From Streptomyces sp. CBMA152 (lineage in GTDB: Bacteria; Actinomycetota; Actinomycetes; Streptomycetales; Streptomycetaceae): 64,000 bases of DNA. The DNA is taken from NCBI RefSeq assembly GCF_014596475.1, contig NZ_MECJ01000010.1:1-64000 (forward strand). Direction: 5' to 3'. The notes beneath the pieces are model-generated. The model had not been told where the DNA came from. It saw only the letters and a list, made by a program, of their open reading frames with translations, and ran no database searches. The position numbers and the translations under genes are program-made. Positions 44,077-52,731 of this stretch are shown here, one piece after another (the stretch's first letter is position 1; every line of letters begins with the position of its first letter).

Positions 44077-45669
44077 CTACCAGCTGGTCTTGCGGTGCAG
44101 CTCCCACATGCACATGACGGTTTGCGGGTCGATAGCGCGCTCGCCGCCGGCGATGTCGTCGCTGGCCGCGACATAGAGCTTGCCCTGCCACAGCGGCAGC
44201 AGCCGCACGTCGTCGACCAGGATGTCCTGGGCGCGCTCGAACTTCTTGCTGACCGCTCCCCGGTCGGAGACCTCGCGGGTCTGAGGGATCAGCTGGTTGA
44301 CGATCTCCTTGGGCTCGTACGGCGTGCCGACGGCGTTCTCCTTGCCCACGAAGGGCGCGATGAAGTTGTCGGGGTCCGGGAAGTCCGGGAACCAGCCGCG
44401 CCCGAAGACGGGGTAGTCACCGGCCTGCATGCCCTGCGTGTACGTCTTCCAGGGGCGGCTCTGCAGGTTCACCGTGAACAGCCCCGAGGCCTCCAGCTGC
44501 CGCTTGAGCTCGGCGAACTCCAGCGCGGTCGAGGAGCCGTAGCGGTCGGTGGTGTACCAGAGGGTGAGCGGCACCGGGTCGGTGATCCCGGCCTTGCGCA
44601 GGATCGCCTTCGCCTTGGGGACGCTGGGCGCGCCGAAGGTGTCGAAGAAGCTCACGGTGTGCCCGGCGACGCCCTTGGGCACCATCGAGTACAGCGGTTC
44701 GGCGGTGCCCTTGTAGACCTTGGCCACCAGTGCGTCCCGGTCGACGAGCTGGGCGATCGCCTTGCGTACGGCGGGGTTGGCGGCGGCCGGGTCCTTGGGG
44801 TTGAAGACCAGGAAGCGGATCTCGGTGCCGACCGTCTCGACCAGCTGGAGCGGCTTGCCCGCGGCCTTCTGGTTCTGGACGTCCAGGACCTCGTCGGCGG
44901 TCAGACCCCGGTAGGTGACATCGATCTGCTTCTTCTTGAGGGACTCCACCATGTCGGAGGAGTCCTTGAAGTACCGGATCGAGACGGCGTCGTTCTTGAG
45001 CTGCGCGAACCCCTGGTAGTGCGGGTTCTTCTTGAGGTCGGCCCGGTCGCCCGCGTGGTAGGACTCCAGGGTGTACGGGCCGGAGCCGGTGAGCCCGCCG
45101 TCGTCGCGCACCGCGTCCGCGGGGTAGGCCTTGGGGTCCACGATGGACATCGCGGGCGCGCCCAGGACGTACGGGAAGGTCGCGTCGGACTTGTTCAGAT
45201 GGAAGGTGACCGTCCGCCCGTCCTCGGCGGTGACCTTGTCCAGGCTGGTCAGCAGACCCTTGGGGCCCGCCTTCACGTTGATCTTCACGATGCGGTCGAT
45301 GGAGTACTTGACGGCCGCCGCGTCGAGCTTGTCGCCGTTGGAGAACTGCAGGTCCTTGCGGAGTGTGCACTGGTACGTACGGCTGTCGGGGTCCTTGAAC
45401 TCGCAGGCCTCGGCCGCGTCCGGCTGGGGTGTGTTGCTGCCGGTGGGGAAGGAGAGCAGTGTCTGGAAGACGTTGCGGTAGAGCTCCCAGGAGCCGTCCC
45501 AGGAGGCGGCCGGGTCGAGCGTGCTCGGCTCGCTGACCGTGCCGACCTTGATCGTCTGCTGGGTGTTCGAACTGCCCCCCGAGAGCAGTCCGCAGCCGCC
45601 CGTCAGGGCCACCGACGACATGGACGCAAGGGCCGCGGTGGTGCGCAGGCATATGGTCCGGTTGAACAC
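44077..45669 (-). CDS. Extracellular solute-binding lipoprotein, family 5 (peptide/opine type)
   Basis: A 530-residue ABC transporter substrate-binding protein. The signal peptide FNRTICLRTTAALASMSSVALTGGC ends in a lipobox. The mature family-5 domain shows TVSEPSTLDPA, LRKDLQFSNGDKLDAAAVKYSIDR and GSGPYTLESY. GTG 45669 is preferred to GTG 45675 because AGGAG then lies 7 nt upstream. No permease or ATPase gene is nearby, so it is an orphan that probably docks on a transporter encoded elsewhere, or acts as a receptor. Confidence 0.92.
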   Translation of the reverse strand: MFNRTICLRTTAALASMSSVALTGGCGLLSGGSSNTQQTIKVGTVSEPSTLDPAASWDGSWELYRNVFQTLLSFPTGSNTPQPDAAEACEFKDPDSRTYQCTLRKDLQFSNGDKLDAAAVKYSIDRIVKINVKAGPKGLLTSLDKVTAEDGRTVTFHLNKSDATFPYVLGAPAMSIVDPKAYPADAVRDDGGLTGSGPYTLESYHAGDRADLKKNPHYQGFAQLKNDAVSIRYFKDSSDMVESLKKKQIDVTYRGLTADEVLDVQNQKAAGKPLQLVETVGTEIRFLVFNPKDPAAANPAVRKAIAQLVDRDALVAKVYKGTAEPLYSMVPKGVAGHTVSFFDTFGAPSVPKAKAILRKAGITDPVPLTLWYTTDRYGSSTALEFAELKRQLEASGLFTVNLQSRPWKTYTQGMQAGDYPVFGRGWFPDFPDPDNFIAPFVGKENAVGTPYEPKEIVNQLIPQTREVSDRGAVSKKFERAQDILVDDVRLLPLWQGKLYVAASDDIAGGERAIDPQTVMCMWELHRKTSW

Positions 45670-45842
45670 GTGCACGCTCCTCGTTCAGCCATGGATCGGC
45701 AGACCATACCGCAGCGCCCCGCCCGGTCAACTGAGCGACCAGACGGGGCACTTGGGGTCATTTAGGAGCAAACCGGTTCACTACTCGCCGGTACCAAGAT
45801 CAGCGTACCCGGTAGGTGATCAACGAACCCCGGCGTCGACGA

Positions 45843-46610
45843 TCAGTGGACCCCGACGTTGAGGAACAGCCCGCCGTCGACCACCAGGGTCTGACCGGTG
45901 ATCCACTCCGACTGGTCGGAGGTGAGGAACGCCGCCGCTCCCCCGATGTCGGACGGCACCCCGAGGCGGCCCATCGGGTAGGCCGCGGCGGCCTCCTCCT
46001 CGCGGCCCTCGTAGAGCGCCTGGGCGAACTTGGTCTTGATCACGGCCGGGGCGATCGAGTTGACCCGCACCCCGGGCGCGAACTCGTGCGCCAGCTGGAG
46101 GGTCAGATTGACCATGGCCGCCTTGCTCATGCCGTACGCACCGATGAAGGGCGAGGCGGAGACGCCGGCGATGGAGGCGATGTTCACGATCGCGCCGCCG
46201 TTCGCCTGCTGCCAGGCCTTCCACGTCTGCTGGGCGAAGCCGAGCGCGGAGATCACATTGGTCTCGAAGACCTTGCGGGCCACATTGAGGTCGAGCTCGG
46301 CGATCGGGCCGAAGACCGGGTTGGTGCCGGCGTTGTTGACCAGGAAGTCGACCCGGCCGAAGGCCTCCATCGCGCGCGCCACGGCGGCGGCCTGGTGGGC
46401 CTCGTCGTGGGCCTTGCCGGCGACGCCGATGACGCGGTCGGGGCCGAGCCTGTCGACGGCCTCCTTGAGGGCGTCCTCATTGCGGCCGGTGATGCAGACG
46501 CGGTCGCCGCGCGCGACCAGCGCCTCGGCGATGCCGTAGCCGATGCCCCGGCTCGCGCCGGTGACCAGGGCCGCCTTGCCGGAGAGCTCGGGGAGCTGAG
46601 TGTCAGTCAT
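45843..46610 (-). CDS. Short-chain dehydrogenase/reductase
   Basis: A 255-residue NAD(P)-dependent SDR. The cofactor loop is TGASRGIG (residues 17-24), with the NNAG motif and the catalytic set S in NIASIAG, Y and K in YGMSK. NVGVH is an unusual C-terminus. It starts 18 nt after the upstream SDR gene with GAGGGAA before its ATG, so the two are one operon. Substrate unknown, acyl or hydroxy-lipid likely. Confidence 0.92.
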   Translation of the reverse strand: MTDTQLPELSGKAALVTGASRGIGYGIAEALVARGDRVCITGRNEDALKEAVDRLGPDRVIGVAGKAHDEAHQAAAVARAMEAFGRVDFLVNNAGTNPVFGPIAELDLNVARKVFETNVISALGFAQQTWKAWQQANGGAIVNIASIAGVSASPFIGAYGMSKAAMVNLTLQLAHEFAPGVRVNSIAPAVIKTKFAQALYEGREEEAAAAYPMGRLGVPSDIGGAAAFLTSDQSEWITGQTLVVDGGLFLNVGVH

Positions 46611-46628
46611 GTTCTTTTTCCCTCAGCC

Positions 46629-47390
46629 CTAGTTGAGCGGTCCGCCGGCCACGTACATCACCTGTCCGGAGACGAAGCCCGCGTCGTCTCCGGCGAAGAA
46701 GGCGATGGCGTTGGCGATGTCCTCGGGCCTGCCCACGCGCTGCACCGGGATCTGCGAGGCGGCCGCGGTCTGGAAGTCCTCGAAGTCCATGCCGACCCGG
46801 GCGGCGGTCTGCGCGGTCATCTCGGTGACGATGAAGCCGGGGGCCACCGCGTTGGCGGTGACGCCGAACTTGCCGAGCTCGATGGCGAGGGTCTTGGTGA
46901 AGCCCTGCAGGCCCGCCTTGACGGCGGAGTAGTTCGCCTGGCCTCGGTTGCCGAGCGCGGAGGACGAGGAGAGCGAGACGATACGGCCCCAGCCCGCGTC
47001 CACCATGTGCTTCTGCACGGCCTTCGCCATCAGGAACGCGCCCTTGAGGTGGACGTTCATCACCATGTCCCAGTCGGACTCGCTCATCTTGAAGAGCAGG
47101 TTGTCCCGGAGCACACCCGCGTTGTTGACGAGGATGGTGGGCGCGCCGAGCTCGGCGGCGACGCGCGCCACGGCGGCCTCCACCTGGGCGCTGTCGGAGA
47201 CGTCGCAGCCGACGGCGATCGCCCGGCCGCCCGCCGCCGTGATCTTCTCGACGGTGTCCTTGCAGGCCGCCTCGTCGAGGTCGAGTACGGCGACCGCGCG
47301 GCCCTCGGCCGCGAGCCGGACGGCGGTCGCGGCGCCGATGCCCCGGGCCGCCCCGGTCACGATGGCTACGCGCTGCTCGGTGGTGGACAT
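46629..47390 (-). CDS. 3-oxoacyl-ACP reductase-like SDR (FabG type)
   Basis: A 253-residue SDR closest in pattern to FabG: TGAARGIG cofactor loop, LVNNAGVLRD, catalytic S in SLSSSSALG, YSAVK, and the PGFIVTEMT loop. Related proteins reduce 3-oxoacyl-ACP or -CoA with NADPH. ATG 47390 with GAGGAG. It is the first gene of an SDR pair, with a strong promoter and operator upstream (47430-47491). The genome presumably has another, essential fabG, so this is likely a specialised copy. Confidence 0.92.
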   Translation of the reverse strand: MSTTEQRVAIVTGAARGIGAATAVRLAAEGRAVAVLDLDEAACKDTVEKITAAGGRAIAVGCDVSDSAQVEAAVARVAAELGAPTILVNNAGVLRDNLLFKMSESDWDMVMNVHLKGAFLMAKAVQKHMVDAGWGRIVSLSSSSALGNRGQANYSAVKAGLQGFTKTLAIELGKFGVTANAVAPGFIVTEMTAQTAARVGMDFEDFQTAAASQIPVQRVGRPEDIANAIAFFAGDDAGFVSGQVMYVAGGPLN

Positions 47391-47429
47391 GCTGTTCTCC
47401 TCGCCCTGGGGATCCGCGGCTCCTCGTCC

Positions 47430-47491
47430 CTGAGCAACCGCTTAGTAGCTTCAGCAGTCGAGACGCTAGAAGCCCTGGCACGCGGTGTCAA
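47430..47491 (-). promoter_or_regulatory. Promoter and imperfect palindrome upstream of the SDR operon
   Basis: On the reverse strand TTGACA (47491-47486), a 17-nt spacer and TAGCGT (47468-47463) match the vegetative consensus. Downstream of the predicted start, CTAAGC-GGTT-GCTCAG (47445-47430) is an imperfect 16-bp palindrome (one mismatch), the kind of site bound by TetR-type regulators of acyl-lipid genes. The regulator is not in this window. Confidence 0.65.
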
Positions 47492-47526
47492 CGGCCCACG
47501 GATCCCGCCAACGAAGGTCACACCCG

Positions 47527-47910
47527 TCAGCGCACCAGCAGGTCGAGCAGCCGCTCGGTCTCGGCCGCCGGGTCGGCGGTGAGCCCGGTGTGCACCGGGC
47601 CGGGCTGGACGACCGTGGAGCGCGGCGCGATCAGCCAGCGAAAGCGCCGCCCCGCGTCGTCGCGCGCCGCCTGCCCGGCCGCCTCGCCGCCGTGGCAGAC
47701 CCCCTCCACGGCCTTGAGAGCGGCTCGTACACCGACGACGTCCGCGTTCGGGTCGAGCGCCCTCAGCTTGGCCTCGTCCAGATGCGTACGGGCCGCGACG
47801 AACGACTGGGCACGGCAGTAGACCAGCACCCCGGCGTTGAAGCACTCCCCGCGCTCGACACGTGGCACCACGCGCAGCAGTGCGTACTCGAAGACATGGC
47901 GGTCGTTCAC
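47527..47910 (-). CDS. DUF3037-family protein
   Basis: A 127-residue protein. EYALLRVVPRVERGECFNAGVLVYCRA is the DUF3037 signature, followed by FRWLIAPRSTVVQPGPVHTGL. The start GTG 47910 overlaps the stop of the upstream HipA-like kinase (GTGA), so the pair is translationally coupled. DUF3037 has no settled function, but it recurrently follows HipA-like kinase genes in actinobacteria as far as I recall, so it may be a partner or substrate. Confidence 0.85.
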   Translation of the reverse strand: MNDRHVFEYALLRVVPRVERGECFNAGVLVYCRAQSFVAARTHLDEAKLRALDPNADVVGVRAALKAVEGVCHGGEAAGQAARDDAGRRFRWLIAPRSTVVQPGPVHTGLTADPAAETERLLDLLVR

Positions 47911-48758
47911 TGGCCGTCCTTCTTGCTGTTCTTGGTGGGGTGCGGCCAGGGGGTGAGGTGGTCGGTGAGCCAGCCGGGGGCCTGCGACGGGCGGTCCTTG
48001 GTGGGCGCCTCCAGCGTGATCCGCTCGTGGATGTCACGGGCGCGCGAGAGCAGCGGCGCCACATACGCGCGGCGCAGCGCGTCGGTCGTCTCGAAGCCCG
48101 GCTCGTCGACCAGCCACTCGTCGGGCACCAGGGCGGTGACCTCGGTCAGCAGCTCCTCGGTGACCAGCGGCGCCAACTCGGCGGCAGCGGTGGCGACATC
48201 GGGCCCGAAGGGGGCGAGCGCGTGGTCGGAGGCGTTGTACGGCTTGGCCGCCGAGGCCTGCGCGCCCGGCCAGTTGTGGTGCCAGATCATCGTGGCGCCG
48301 TGGTCGATGAGCCACAGATCGCCGTGCCAGACCAGCATGTTAGGGTTCCGCCACGATCGGTCGACGTTGTTGATCAACGCGTCGAACCACACGACCCGGC
48401 CCGCTTCCGCGGCACTCACCTCATAGGCGAGCGGATCGAACCCGATCGAACCGGGCAGATAGTCCATTCCGAGATTCAGCCCGCCGCTCGCCTTCAGCAG
48501 CTCCTGCACCTCCTGGTCCGGCTCCGAGAGCCCGATGACCGGGTCCAGCTGAATGGTGACCAGCTCGGGGACCCGCATCCCGAGCCGCCTGGCCAGTTCA
48601 CCGCAGATCACCTCCGCGACGAGGGTCTTGCGCCCCTGCCCCGCGCCGGTGAACTTCATGACGTAGGTCCCGAGATCGTCGGCCTCGACGATGCCCGGGA
48701 GCGAGCCGCCCTCACGCAGCGGCGTGACATAGCGGGTCGCTGTGACTTCATTGAGCAT
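47907..48758 (-). CDS. HipA-like kinase-domain protein
   Basis: A 283-residue protein of the HipA-like kinase family. TYVMKFTGAGQGRKTLVAEVICGELARRL carries the ATP-contacting lysine and helix, NNVDRSWRNPNML is the catalytic loop (D and N), and LIDHGATM is the metal-binding aspartate. It lacks the N-terminal HipA domain and has no HipB-type antitoxin neighbour; it precedes a DUF3037 gene instead. Sometimes mis-annotated as an aminotransferase. Possible toxin or signalling kinase; substrate unknown. Confidence 0.85.
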   Translation of the reverse strand: MLNEVTATRYVTPLREGGSLPGIVEADDLGTYVMKFTGAGQGRKTLVAEVICGELARRLGMRVPELVTIQLDPVIGLSEPDQEVQELLKASGGLNLGMDYLPGSIGFDPLAYEVSAAEAGRVVWFDALINNVDRSWRNPNMLVWHGDLWLIDHGATMIWHHNWPGAQASAAKPYNASDHALAPFGPDVATAAAELAPLVTEELLTEVTALVPDEWLVDEPGFETTDALRRAYVAPLLSRARDIHERITLEAPTKDRPSQAPGWLTDHLTPWPHPTKNSKKDGQ

Positions 48759-48820
48759 CCGTCCAGGCTACTGGGGCGGATGGGACTGTTCGATCACTTA
48801 TTCACGAGGGGACGTCGGCC

Positions 48821-50917
48821 ATGTCAGCACCGCACACCACCGAGAAGGACACCACCACCGAGGACCTGCCGTTGCAGTTCGCCCGCACCAAGCGCTTCTC
48901 GCTCGGTGTGCCCAAGCAGTTCACGGTCTCCCCCGACGGCGAGCGCGTCCTGTTCGTCCGCACCGCCGACGGGCGCTCCTCGGTGAGCTCGCTGTGGCTC
49001 CACGAGAGCGGCGAGGAGCGGATACTCGTCGACCCGCTGACGCTGACCGGGGCCGACGACGACGTTCCCGAGGCGGAGCTGATCCGCCGCGAGCGGGCCC
49101 GCGAGACGAGCGCGGGAATCGTCGCGTACGCCACCGACGCGGCGGTCCGCACGGTCGTCTTCGCCGTCTCGGGCACGCTCTGGCTCGCCGCAACGGACGG
49201 CTCCGCCCCGCGCCCGCTCCCCACGGCGGGCCCGGCCGTCGACCCGCGCCTGTCCCCCGACGGCACACTCGTCTCGTACGTGACAGGCGGCGCCCTGCAC
49301 GTCGTACGCGCCGACGGCACGGGTGAGCGCCAACTGGCCGCGCCGGAGGGGCCGGAGGTGACCTACGGCCTCGCCGACCACGCCTCCGCCGAGTCGATCC
49401 ACCGCGAGGCCAGCTCCTGGTGGTCGCCAGACGGCAGCGCGCTGCTGGTCGTACGGGCCGACAGCGCGCCCGTGCAGCGCTGGTACCTCAGCGACCCGGC
49501 GAACCCGACGAAGGCCCCGCGCACCATGGCGTACCCGGCGGCGGGCACGGCCAACGCGGAGGTGTCGCTGCACCTCGTCCGCGTCGACGGCACGCGGGTA
49601 CCGGTCCGACTGCCGCGCTCGGCCGACCTCGACACGCACCCGGCGGGCGCCTGGACCGCCCCGGCCTTCGAGTACATCGTCGAGGGCGGCTGGGACGCGG
49701 GCGGCGCGTTCGCCACCGTACAGACCAGGGACCAGCGCACCGCGTACCAACTCGCCATCGCCCCGGAGACCGGCGAAGTGGAGCCGACAGACCGTCAACA
49801 CGACGACGCCTGGCTGGAGTTCCTGCCGGGTGCGACCCGGCTCGCCCGCTCCGGTCTCACCCTCGGTACGGATCTTCCCCCCACTCTGGACGTACGCGCG
49901 GTGCTCGGCACGGTCGGCGGGACGGTCTACTTCACGGCGAGCGACGAGCCGACCGAGACCCATGTCTGGACGTACACACCGGGATCAGGCTACGTCCGGC
50001 TCACCGAGGAGCCGGGGGTGCACACGGCGGTCCTCGGGGGCGACACCGTCGTCCTGGACAGCCGCACGCTCGACGGGCAGACCGTCACCGTGCTGCGCGA
50101 CGGCAAGCCGGCCGGGCGGATCGAAGTGCTCGCCGAGCAGCCGCTGGTGACGCCCAGGCCCGTCTTCCTGGCCCTGGGCGAGCGCGAACTCCGTACCTCG
50201 CTCTATCTGCCGTCATGGCACCAGGAGGGCTCGGCGAGGCTCCCGGTCGTCGTCCACTCGTACGCGGGTCCCGGCGCCCAGACCGTGCAGCGCGGCAACG
50301 GCTGGCAGCACGCGGTGAACCAGTGGTTCGCCGAGCAGGGGTTCGCGGTCCTGTCCATCGACGGGCGCGGCACTCCGGGGCGCGGCGTGGAGTGGCGCAA
50401 GGCCGTCCACGGCGACCAGTTGACGCCGGTCCTGGAGGACCAGGCCGACGCGGTGCGGGCGGCCGTCGAGCGGTTCCCGGACCTGGACGGGGACCGGGTC
50501 GGCATCCGGGGCTGGTCGTTCGGCGGCTATCTCGCGGCGGGCGCCGTGCTGCACCGGCCGGACGTCTTCCACGCGGCCGTCGCAGGTGCCGCCCCGACCG
50601 ATCTCGCGCTCTACGACACCCACTGGAAGGAGCGGTTCCTCGGCCACCCGGACGTCCTGCCCGAGAACTACGAGCGCTGCTCGCTGGTGGCCCACGCCCA
50701 CAAGCTGACCCGGCCGCTGCTGCTCGTCCACGGCATGGCCGACGACAATGTGGTGCCCGCACACATGCTGCGGTTCTCGCAGGCGCTGGTCGCGGCGGGA
50801 CGGCTGCACAGTGTGCTCCCGCTGCCGGGCGAGACCCACCTGGTCACCAAGGAAGGTGTGGCCGACACACTGCTGTGGCTGAATCTGGAATTCCTGAAGA
50901 AGTCCTTGAACGCCTGA
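48821..50917 (+). CDS. Prolyl oligopeptidase family (S9B, DPP IV-like) serine peptidase
   Basis: A 698-residue peptidase. The N-terminal beta-propeller (about 20-440) has WSPDGS and FTVSPDGERVLFV blades. The C-terminal hydrolase domain carries S566 in GWSFGG, D642 in HGMADDNV and H673 in GETHLV, a complete triad. An HREASSWWSPDG segment matches the substrate-N-terminus-binding glutamate region of DPP IV-like enzymes. No signal peptide, so cytoplasmic. ATG 48821 with GAGGGGACG upstream. Confidence 0.93.
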   Translation: MSAPHTTEKDTTTEDLPLQFARTKRFSLGVPKQFTVSPDGERVLFVRTADGRSSVSSLWLHESGEERILVDPLTLTGADDDVPEAELIRRERARETSAGIVAYATDAAVRTVVFAVSGTLWLAATDGSAPRPLPTAGPAVDPRLSPDGTLVSYVTGGALHVVRADGTGERQLAAPEGPEVTYGLADHASAESIHREASSWWSPDGSALLVVRADSAPVQRWYLSDPANPTKAPRTMAYPAAGTANAEVSLHLVRVDGTRVPVRLPRSADLDTHPAGAWTAPAFEYIVEGGWDAGGAFATVQTRDQRTAYQLAIAPETGEVEPTDRQHDDAWLEFLPGATRLARSGLTLGTDLPPTLDVRAVLGTVGGTVYFTASDEPTETHVWTYTPGSGYVRLTEEPGVHTAVLGGDTVVLDSRTLDGQTVTVLRDGKPAGRIEVLAEQPLVTPRPVFLALGERELRTSLYLPSWHQEGSARLPVVVHSYAGPGAQTVQRGNGWQHAVNQWFAEQGFAVLSIDGRGTPGRGVEWRKAVHGDQLTPVLEDQADAVRAAVERFPDLDGDRVGIRGWSFGGYLAAGAVLHRPDVFHAAVAGAAPTDLALYDTHWKERFLGHPDVLPENYERCSLVAHAHKLTRPLLLVHGMADDNVVPAHMLRFSQALVAAGRLHSVLPLPGETHLVTKEGVADTLLWLNLEFLKKSLNA

Positions 50918-50940
50918 ACACCGGGCGGGGCGGGACCGTA

Positions 50941-50976
50941 TCCCTTCACGCAGCCCCGTGTAGCAAGGTGAAGGGA
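50941..50976 (+). promoter_or_regulatory. Hairpin covering the Rieske gene ribosome-binding site
   Basis: TCCCTTCAC (50941-50949) pairs with GTGAAGGGA (50968-50976): a 9-bp perfect stem with an 18-nt loop. The 3' arm contains the AAGGGA Shine-Dalgarno of the gene starting at 50985. It could therefore be a translational control element, or a weak terminator of the peptidase gene. Confidence 0.45.
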
Positions 50977-50984
50977 AAGCCAGT

Positions 50985-51470
50985 ATGACGACCCAACCGC
51001 TTGTGTCCGAGCCGGGCCCGGCCCGCCGTACCGTCGTCGCGGCGGCGGGCGTGGCCGGGCTCGCCGCCGCGCTCACCGCGTGCGGCAGTTCGGACAAGTC
51101 CAGTGATGCCGCCCCGCCCTCCGGCAACGGGGGTACCGGAGGGACGGGCGGCACCGCCGGGGGCGACGCCGGTTCGGCCGGCGGCGGGGTGCTGGCGAAG
51201 ACCGCCGACATCCCGCAGGGCGGCGGCAAGGTCTTCCCGGACCAGGGCGTGGTGGTGACCCAGCCGACGGCGGGCACCTTCAAGGCGTTCTCCGCCACCT
51301 GCACCCATCAGGGCTGCACGGTGAAGGACGTCGTCGGCGGCACCATCAACTGCCCGTGCCACGGCAGCAAGTACGACCCGGCGACCGGGAGCGTGAAGGC
51401 GGGCCCGGCGCCCCGCCCGCTCCCGGCGAAGAAGATCACCGTGGAGGGGGGCGCGATCAAGCTCGCCTGA
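50985..51470 (+). CDS. Rieske [2Fe-2S] lipoprotein
   Basis: A 161-residue exported iron-sulfur protein. The N-terminus has a twin arginine (ARRTVVAAAGVAGLAAALTACG) and a lipobox-like LTAC, so it is a Tat-exported lipoprotein. A Gly/Ser/Thr-rich linker follows. The Rieske motifs are CTHQGC and CPCHGS (two cysteines and two histidines as ligands). Such single-domain proteins donate electrons at the membrane; the partner is unknown. It is preceded by a ribosome-site hairpin. Confidence 0.93.
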   Translation: MTTQPLVSEPGPARRTVVAAAGVAGLAAALTACGSSDKSSDAAPPSGNGGTGGTGGTAGGDAGSAGGGVLAKTADIPQGGGKVFPDQGVVVTQPTAGTFKAFSATCTHQGCTVKDVVGGTINCPCHGSKYDPATGSVKAGPAPRPLPAKKITVEGGAIKLA

Positions 51471-51484
51471 CCTGCCTCGCGCGC

Positions 51485-52135
51485 TCAGGCCCGGGTGGCC
51501 CGGCGCGGCCCTTTCCAGCAGCTGACGATGTCGTCCGTGGTGGCGACCGTGGCGACCAGGGCCAGCGTGTTGCGGATCATCGCGGGGGTGTACTCGGCGG
51601 GCACCCCCGCGATCCCGTCGGCCACGACCACCGCCGTATAGCCGAGGTTGACCGCGTCGAAGACGGCGTTGGGGATCGCCACATTGGCCGAGACGCCGGT
51701 GACGATCAGGGTGCGGCAGCCGAGGTTGCGCAGCAGCGCGTCGACGTCGGTCCCGGCGATCGGCGAGAGCCCGTGCAGCCTGCGCACCACGATGTCCTCG
51801 TCCGCCACCTCGATGCCCTCGACGATCCGTACCGCCGTCGAGCCGGAGTGCTGCTGTACGGGCAGCCGTTCTGCGGCCCGGAACAGACGGGCGTTGCGGG
51901 ACGCCCCGCGCCCGTCCGGCCGCCGCTCGGCCACCGCGTGCAGCACCTGTACGCCGGTCTCATGGGCGACGGCGACCAGCCGCGCGATGTTATGAAGGGC
52001 GCCCGACGACCGTGCCACCTTGGCGAGTTCGGGCAGCGCGCTGTCGACGCCGACGACTCCCCGTTGACACTCGACGGTCATCAGGACCGTCGAGACGGGG
52101 TCCAACTGCTCGGCCAGATGTTCGCGGGTCGCCAT
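51485..52135 (-). CDS. Isochorismatase-fold protein lacking the usual catalytic triad
   Basis: A 216-residue protein with the cysteine-hydrolase (isochorismatase) fold. The order of segments is intact: VLMTVECQRGVVG, VVRRLHGLSP, TLIVTGVSANVAIPNAVFDAVNLGYTAVVVADG. The aspartate of the D-x-Q motif is glutamate, the lysine is arginine, and the cysteine (normally GVxTNVCV) is alanine in NVAIP. It therefore looks like a pseudoenzyme, or one using other chemistry. It is convergent with the Rieske gene. Confidence 0.82.
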   Translation of the reverse strand: MATREHLAEQLDPVSTVLMTVECQRGVVGVDSALPELAKVARSSGALHNIARLVAVAHETGVQVLHAVAERRPDGRGASRNARLFRAAERLPVQQHSGSTAVRIVEGIEVADEDIVVRRLHGLSPIAGTDVDALLRNLGCRTLIVTGVSANVAIPNAVFDAVNLGYTAVVVADGIAGVPAEYTPAMIRNTLALVATVATTDDIVSCWKGPRRATRA

Positions 52136-52236
52136 GGCGCGCGAGGTTAACGGCCATTGCGCCAGAGGGAAAGAGCGCGCATGATTCCTGACGACCCGTC
52201 AGACACCGTGGTGGTCGGAACGCGAAGGAGCCGCAG

Positions 52237-52731
52237 ATGGCCGCAGTCCAGCGCCGGGGCCGCCGGATCATGATGACGGACGCGGAACGGGACGCGTTCC
52301 TCGCCGAACAGCGCACCTGCCGCGTCGCCACCGTCGCCCCCGACGGCCACCCGCACGTCGGCGCGCTCTGGTACGCCTGGGACGGCACCTCGCTCTGGCT
52401 CTACTCGATCACCCGCAGCCTGCGCTGGACCCAGCTGCGCAAGGACCCCCGGATCGCGGTGGTAGTGGACGCGGGCGAGTCGTACGGGGAGCTGCGCGGC
52501 GTGGAACTACGCGGCAAGGCCGTCCCGGTCGGCGAATCCCCCCGCACGGGCGAGCCATGCCCGGAACTGGACGCTCCCGAGCGCCAGTTCGCCCGCAAGA
52601 ACTTCGGCCTGGAAGAGCTGCCCCACGACGGCCGCCACGCGTGGCTACGACTGACGCCGGAGGCGATCGTGTCGTGGGATTTCAGGAAGCTGGGGGGCAC
52701 CTCCGGCAATTTCAGCCCCTCCGGCGTTTGA
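52237..52731 (+). CDS. PPOX-class (F420/flavin) split-barrel oxidoreductase
   Basis: A 164-residue flavin- or F420-binding split-barrel protein. The core reads FLAEQRTCRVATVAPDGHPHVGALWYAWDG and LWTQLRKDPRIAVVVDAGESYGELRGVELRGKA, typical of PPOX actinobacterial proteins. GAAGGAG lies 6 nt before the ATG. The natural fold ends near VSWDFRKLGG; the last eight residues (NFSPSGV and before) come from a dispersed repeat reading into the gene. Confidence 0.85.
   Translation: MAAVQRRGRRIMMTDAERDAFLAEQRTCRVATVAPDGHPHVGALWYAWDGTSLWLYSITRSLRWTQLRKDPRIAVVVDAGESYGELRGVELRGKAVPVGESPRTGEPCPELDAPERQFARKNFGLEELPHDGRHAWLRLTPEAIVSWDFRKLGGTSGNFSPSGV

Noticed and set aside
44077..47390. Possible opine/peptide uptake operon formed by the solute-binding protein and the SDR genes
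   Set aside because: All are leftward, but a 173-bp gap, no permease or ATPase, and a dedicated promoter for the SDR pair argue against one functional unit.
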